Below are positions 61,857 to 64,000 of a stretch of DNA of 64,000 nt, piece after piece. The stretch lies in assembly GCA_017524725.1 (NCBI GenBank), contig JAFXUZ010000100.1:55335-119334 (forward strand). The letters run 5' to 3'. A model generated the notes under the pieces. That model was not told the origin of the DNA, did not search any database, and was given only the letters and a program-made list of their open reading frames with translations. The first letter of the stretch is position 1; every line of letters begins with the position of its first letter. The stretch comes from Clostridia bacterium. GTDB taxonomy: Bacteria > Bacillota > Clostridia > Christensenellales > Aristaeellaceae. A program made the translations under genes and the position numbers.

Positions 61857-62386
61857 CTTTAAAAGGAACGACCATATGTGCTGTCCGCAAAAACGGGCAG
61901 ACGGCTGTCGCCGGTGACGGACAGGTCACGATGGGTGAAAGCACTATTTTCAAAGGTACGGCGCGCAAGGTCAGAAGGATCTATAACAATACCGTAGTGA
62001 CCGGTTTTGCGGGTTCCGTGGCGGACGCCTTTTCACTCTGTGAGCGTTTTGAGGAAAAGCTCACCGCATGCGGCGGCAATCTTGAACGCGCTGCGGTCGC
62101 CCTCGCCCAGGAATGGCGCGGGGACAAGGCGATCCGCCAGCTGGAAGCCATGTTAATCGTGGCGGACAAAAACGCGCTTCTGATCGTCAGCGGGACGGGA
62201 GAGGTGATCGACCCGGACGATGGCGTTGCCGCTATCGGTTCCGGAGGCAATTTCGCCATGGCCGCCGCCCGTGCGCTGGTCCAGAACACCGATCTGTCCG
62301 CCCATGAGATCGCCGAAAAGGCGCTGCATATCGCGGCGGGGATCTGTGTTTATACCAATGACAATGTGATTGTGGAGGATGTTTAA
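61853..62386 (+). CDS. hslV: ATP-dependent protease proteolytic subunit HslV
   Basis: The peptidase of the HslUV complex. The 177-residue protein reads [17 protein letters not shown], so cleavage after Gly5 would expose a threonine (Thr6) as nucleophile, as in HslV with short propeptide. GDGQVTMG and the GSGGNFA segment are family-typical. It overlaps trmFO by four bases and is two bases from hslU, so the pair is made together. Confidence 0.96.
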   Translation: MTLKGTTICAVRKNGQTAVAGDGQVTMGESTIFKGTARKVRRIYNNTVVTGFAGSVADAFSLCERFEEKLTACGGNLERAAVALAQEWRGDKAIRQLEAMLIVADKNALLIVSGTGEVIDPDDGVAAIGSGGNFAMAAARALVQNTDLSAHEIAEKALHIAAGICVYTNDNVIVEDV

Positions 62387-62388
62387 AT

Positions 62389-63753
62389 ATGAATGAACTG
62401 ACGCCCCGTGAGGTCGTGCGCGAGCTTGACAGATATATCATAGGCCAGGACGAGGCAAAAAAAGCGGTCGCGATCGCTTTGAGGAACCGCTATCGCAGAA
62501 ACCAGCTGTCCGATGAGATGCGCGAGGAAATCTACCCCAAGAACATCCTGATGATCGGCCCTACCGGCGTTGGTAAGACCGAGATCGCGCGCAGGCTTGC
62601 AAAGCTTGTGAAAGCGCCGTTTGTAAAAGTCGAGGCGACCAAGTTTACAGAGGTCGGTTACGTCGGCAGGGATGTAGAGTCCATTATCCGCGACCTGACC
62701 GAAAATGCCGTACGGATCGTCAGGAAAGAGCACGCCGACAAGGTGAAAGACCGGGCTGCGGCCATGGCCGAGGAAAGGCTTGCGGACATCCTGACCCATC
62801 CGGGCAAAAAAAATACTGGCAATCCGCTGGATTTCCTGCTGGGCAAAACCCGTGAACCTGAGATGAGCGAAGACGAAAAGCAGACCCTGTCAAAACGCAG
62901 GAGCGACGTTCTGGAGCTTCTGAGGAAGGGCGAGCTTGAAGAACGGGAACTGGAAATCGAGGTCGAGGAGACGGCTCCACAGCTGGAAGTCGGCGGGGCG
63001 TCGATCAGTATCGGCGACATGATGGGCGGTATGCTGCCCAAAAAGATGAAGACCCGCCACGTCAAGGTCAGGGAAGCCCGCAAGATCCTGATAGAGGAAG
63101 AATCGGACAAACTGATCGACCAGGATGAGATCCATGAGGAAGCTGTCCGCCGTGCGGAACAGAGCGGCATCGTGTTCCTGGATGAGATCGACAAGATCGC
63201 CGGGCACGGCTCTGCGTCTTCAGGACCGGATGTCAGCAGGGAAGGCGTCCAGAGGGATATCCTTCCGATCGTCGAAGGCAGCACTGTGACCACGAAGTAC
63301 GGCCCTGTACGGACCGATTTTATGCTGTTCATCGCAGCCGGCGCATTCCAGGTGAGCAAGGTCACGGACCTGATCCCTGAACTGCAGGGACGTTTCCCTG
63401 TGCATGTCACTTTGAAGAGCCTGACCAGAGAGGACTTTGAAAAGATCCTGACGCAGCCGGACAACGCTCTCACACGCCAATACGCTGCGCTGCTCGGTGT
63501 GGATCATGTGAATCTCAGTTTTGAAGATGACGCTTTGTCTGAGATCGCGAAAGCCGCACTGAATGCCAATGAAACCGGCGAAGATATCGGCGCCCGCCGC
63601 CTTCATGCCATTTTTGAAGAGCTCCTGGAGGACATTTCCTTTAATGCAGGCGGGGACAACATGCCGGATGTGGAACTGAAGATCAATGCGGAATATGTCA
63701 GGAACCATGTGAAAGCGGCCAAAGAAAGGGATATGAGAAGATATATCCTGTGA
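62389..63753 (+). CDS. hslU: ATP-dependent unfoldase subunit HslU
   Basis: The AAA+ hexamer that feeds HslV. The 454-residue protein has the N-terminal [33 protein letters not shown], Walker [10 protein letters not shown], Walker [12 protein letters not shown], the I-domain between about residues 130-240 and the C-terminal [18 protein letters not shown] that docks in HslV. GGAGG lies ten bases before the ATG. It ends the operon; codY, the next gene in many Firmicutes, is not found here on the same strand. Confidence 0.97.
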   Translation: MNELTPREVVRELDRYIIGQDEAKKAVAIALRNRYRRNQLSDEMREEIYPKNILMIGPTGVGKTEIARRLAKLVKAPFVKVEATKFTEVGYVGRDVESIIRDLTENAVRIVRKEHADKVKDRAAAMAEERLADILTHPGKKNTGNPLDFLLGKTREPEMSEDEKQTLSKRRSDVLELLRKGELEERELEIEVEETAPQLEVGGASISIGDMMGGMLPKKMKTRHVKVREARKILIEEESDKLIDQDEIHEEAVRRAEQSGIVFLDEIDKIAGHGSASSGPDVSREGVQRDILPIVEGSTVTTKYGPVRTDFMLFIAAGAFQVSKVTDLIPELQGRFPVHVTLKSLTREDFEKILTQPDNALTRQYAALLGVDHVNLSFEDDALSEIAKAALNANETGEDIGARRLHAIFEELLEDISFNAGGDNMPDVELKINAEYVRNHVKAAKERDMRRYIL

Positions 63754-63764
63754 ACGCAAATAAA

Positions 63765-63824
63765 ACCCGGCAAGTCTTCGGGCGCATTCCTCGATGAATG
63801 CCCATAGACCCGGCCGGGTCTTTT
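63765..63824 (+). terminator. Terminator of the topA-hslU operon
   Basis: ACCCGGC (63765-63771) pairs with GCCGGGT (63813-63819), with a second stem GCATTC/GAATGC inside, followed by CTTTTCGTTTG. The branched stem with T-run lies 11 bases past the hslU stop codon. Confidence 0.75.
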
Positions 63825-63887
63825 CGTTTGGCTGCGCAGGAATGCGATAACGGCATTGAAATCTGACTTTTTCTATTTCTTGTACTA

Positions 63888-64000
63888 TTAATTCTCTTCC
63901 TTGACGACCAGCTTGTTCTTACGCGGTCTTCCACGTTTTCCCTTGTTGGTTTTGCGGACCACGTACTCTGGCACGCATCCTTCGGGGATCTCGAAACCGA
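63888..64000 (-). CDS. C-terminal fragment of a protein with AT-hook-like tail
   Basis: The last 36 codons of a minus-strand gene enter the window. They read ...EIPEGCVPEYVVRKTNKG and then KRGRPRKNKLVVKEEN before TAA. The KRGRPRK core is like an AT-hook, a DNA minor-groove binding motif, so the full protein may bind DNA. The N-terminal part lies outside the window, and no family can be named. Confidence 0.6.
   Translation of the reverse strand, partial: GFEIPEGCVPEYVVRKTNKGKRGRPRKNKLVVKEEN

Noticed and set aside
1..64000. tRNA genes and mobile elements
   Set aside because: No cloverleaf-like segment with the GTTCGANTC arm was noticed in the gaps, and no transposase, integrase or target-site repeat was found.

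Overview
The window reads as a core-genome segment of a Gram-positive bacterium of the class Clostridia, with fairly high GC and probably gut or rumen associated. The evidence is a T-box leader in front of proS, sigma-A type promoters with 16-18 bp spacers, strong GGAGG ribosome sites, the dprA-topA-trmFO-hslV-hslU gene order, a GldA/F/G-like ABC cassette, a Threonine-Pro-rich cell-wall protein and a class I lysyl-tRNA synthetase. Family-level placement is a guess. I see no transposase, integrase, CRISPR array, phage module or tRNA/rRNA gene.

Layout. 1-2.6 kb (minus): the start of a DegV-family gene, then tdk and proS behind a T-box. 2.7-6.2 kb (plus): a large secreted protein with seven peptidoglycan-binding domains. 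6.3-10.6 kb (minus): a secreted/membrane endonuclease-exonuclease-phosphatase protein, a TrhA/hemolysin III membrane protein and a membrane pyrophosphatase. 10.8-12.2 kb (plus): a family GH4 glycosidase with the CHEV motif of alpha-galacturonidases. 12.2-16.9 kb (minus): metA (acetyl type) and metY, an acylglucosamine epimerase and class II aldolase. 17-21.4 kb: a small membrane protein, recO, and an unknown gene joined to an RluA-type pseudouridine synthase and a HAD phosphatase. 21.4-26 kb (minus): a four-gene ABC cassette. 26-28 kb: two exported or membrane-anchored proteins of unknown role. 28-30.5 kb: mnmG and xpt. 30.6-35.6 kb: a complete BMP-type nucleoside ABC importer. 35.7-39 kb: a glutamate-5-kinase-like protein and class I LysRS with an added tRNA-binding domain.

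39-44.7 kb: a zinc-ribbon protein divergent from GntR, Lrp, aminotransferase, CapA-like and degenerate isopropylmalate-dehydrogenase-like genes. 44.7-50.3 kb (minus): surE, an RpiR regulator, a BaiN-type flavoprotein, an exonuclease and a uridine-kinase-like protein, closely packed. 50.5-52.1 kb: mgtE behind a 220-nt structured leader. 52.2-57 kb (minus): a D,D-carboxypeptidase, tmcAL and a repeat-bearing secreted transglutaminase. 57.1-63.8 kb (plus): dprA, then topA-trmFO-hslV-hslU. A C-terminal fragment with an AT-hook-like motif closes the window.

Functional themes are nucleoside uptake and salvage (BMP importer, xpt, tdk, surE, uridine-kinase-like), tRNA charging and modification (proS, lysS, mnmG, trmFO, tmcAL), methionine synthesis by direct sulfhydrylation, and cell-wall or exported proteins. 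No single stretch looks like a foreign island or a defence system. The least explained items are the mgtE leader, the degenerate dehydrogenase-like gene, the repeat-flanked transglutaminase and the modular peptidoglycan-binding protein.
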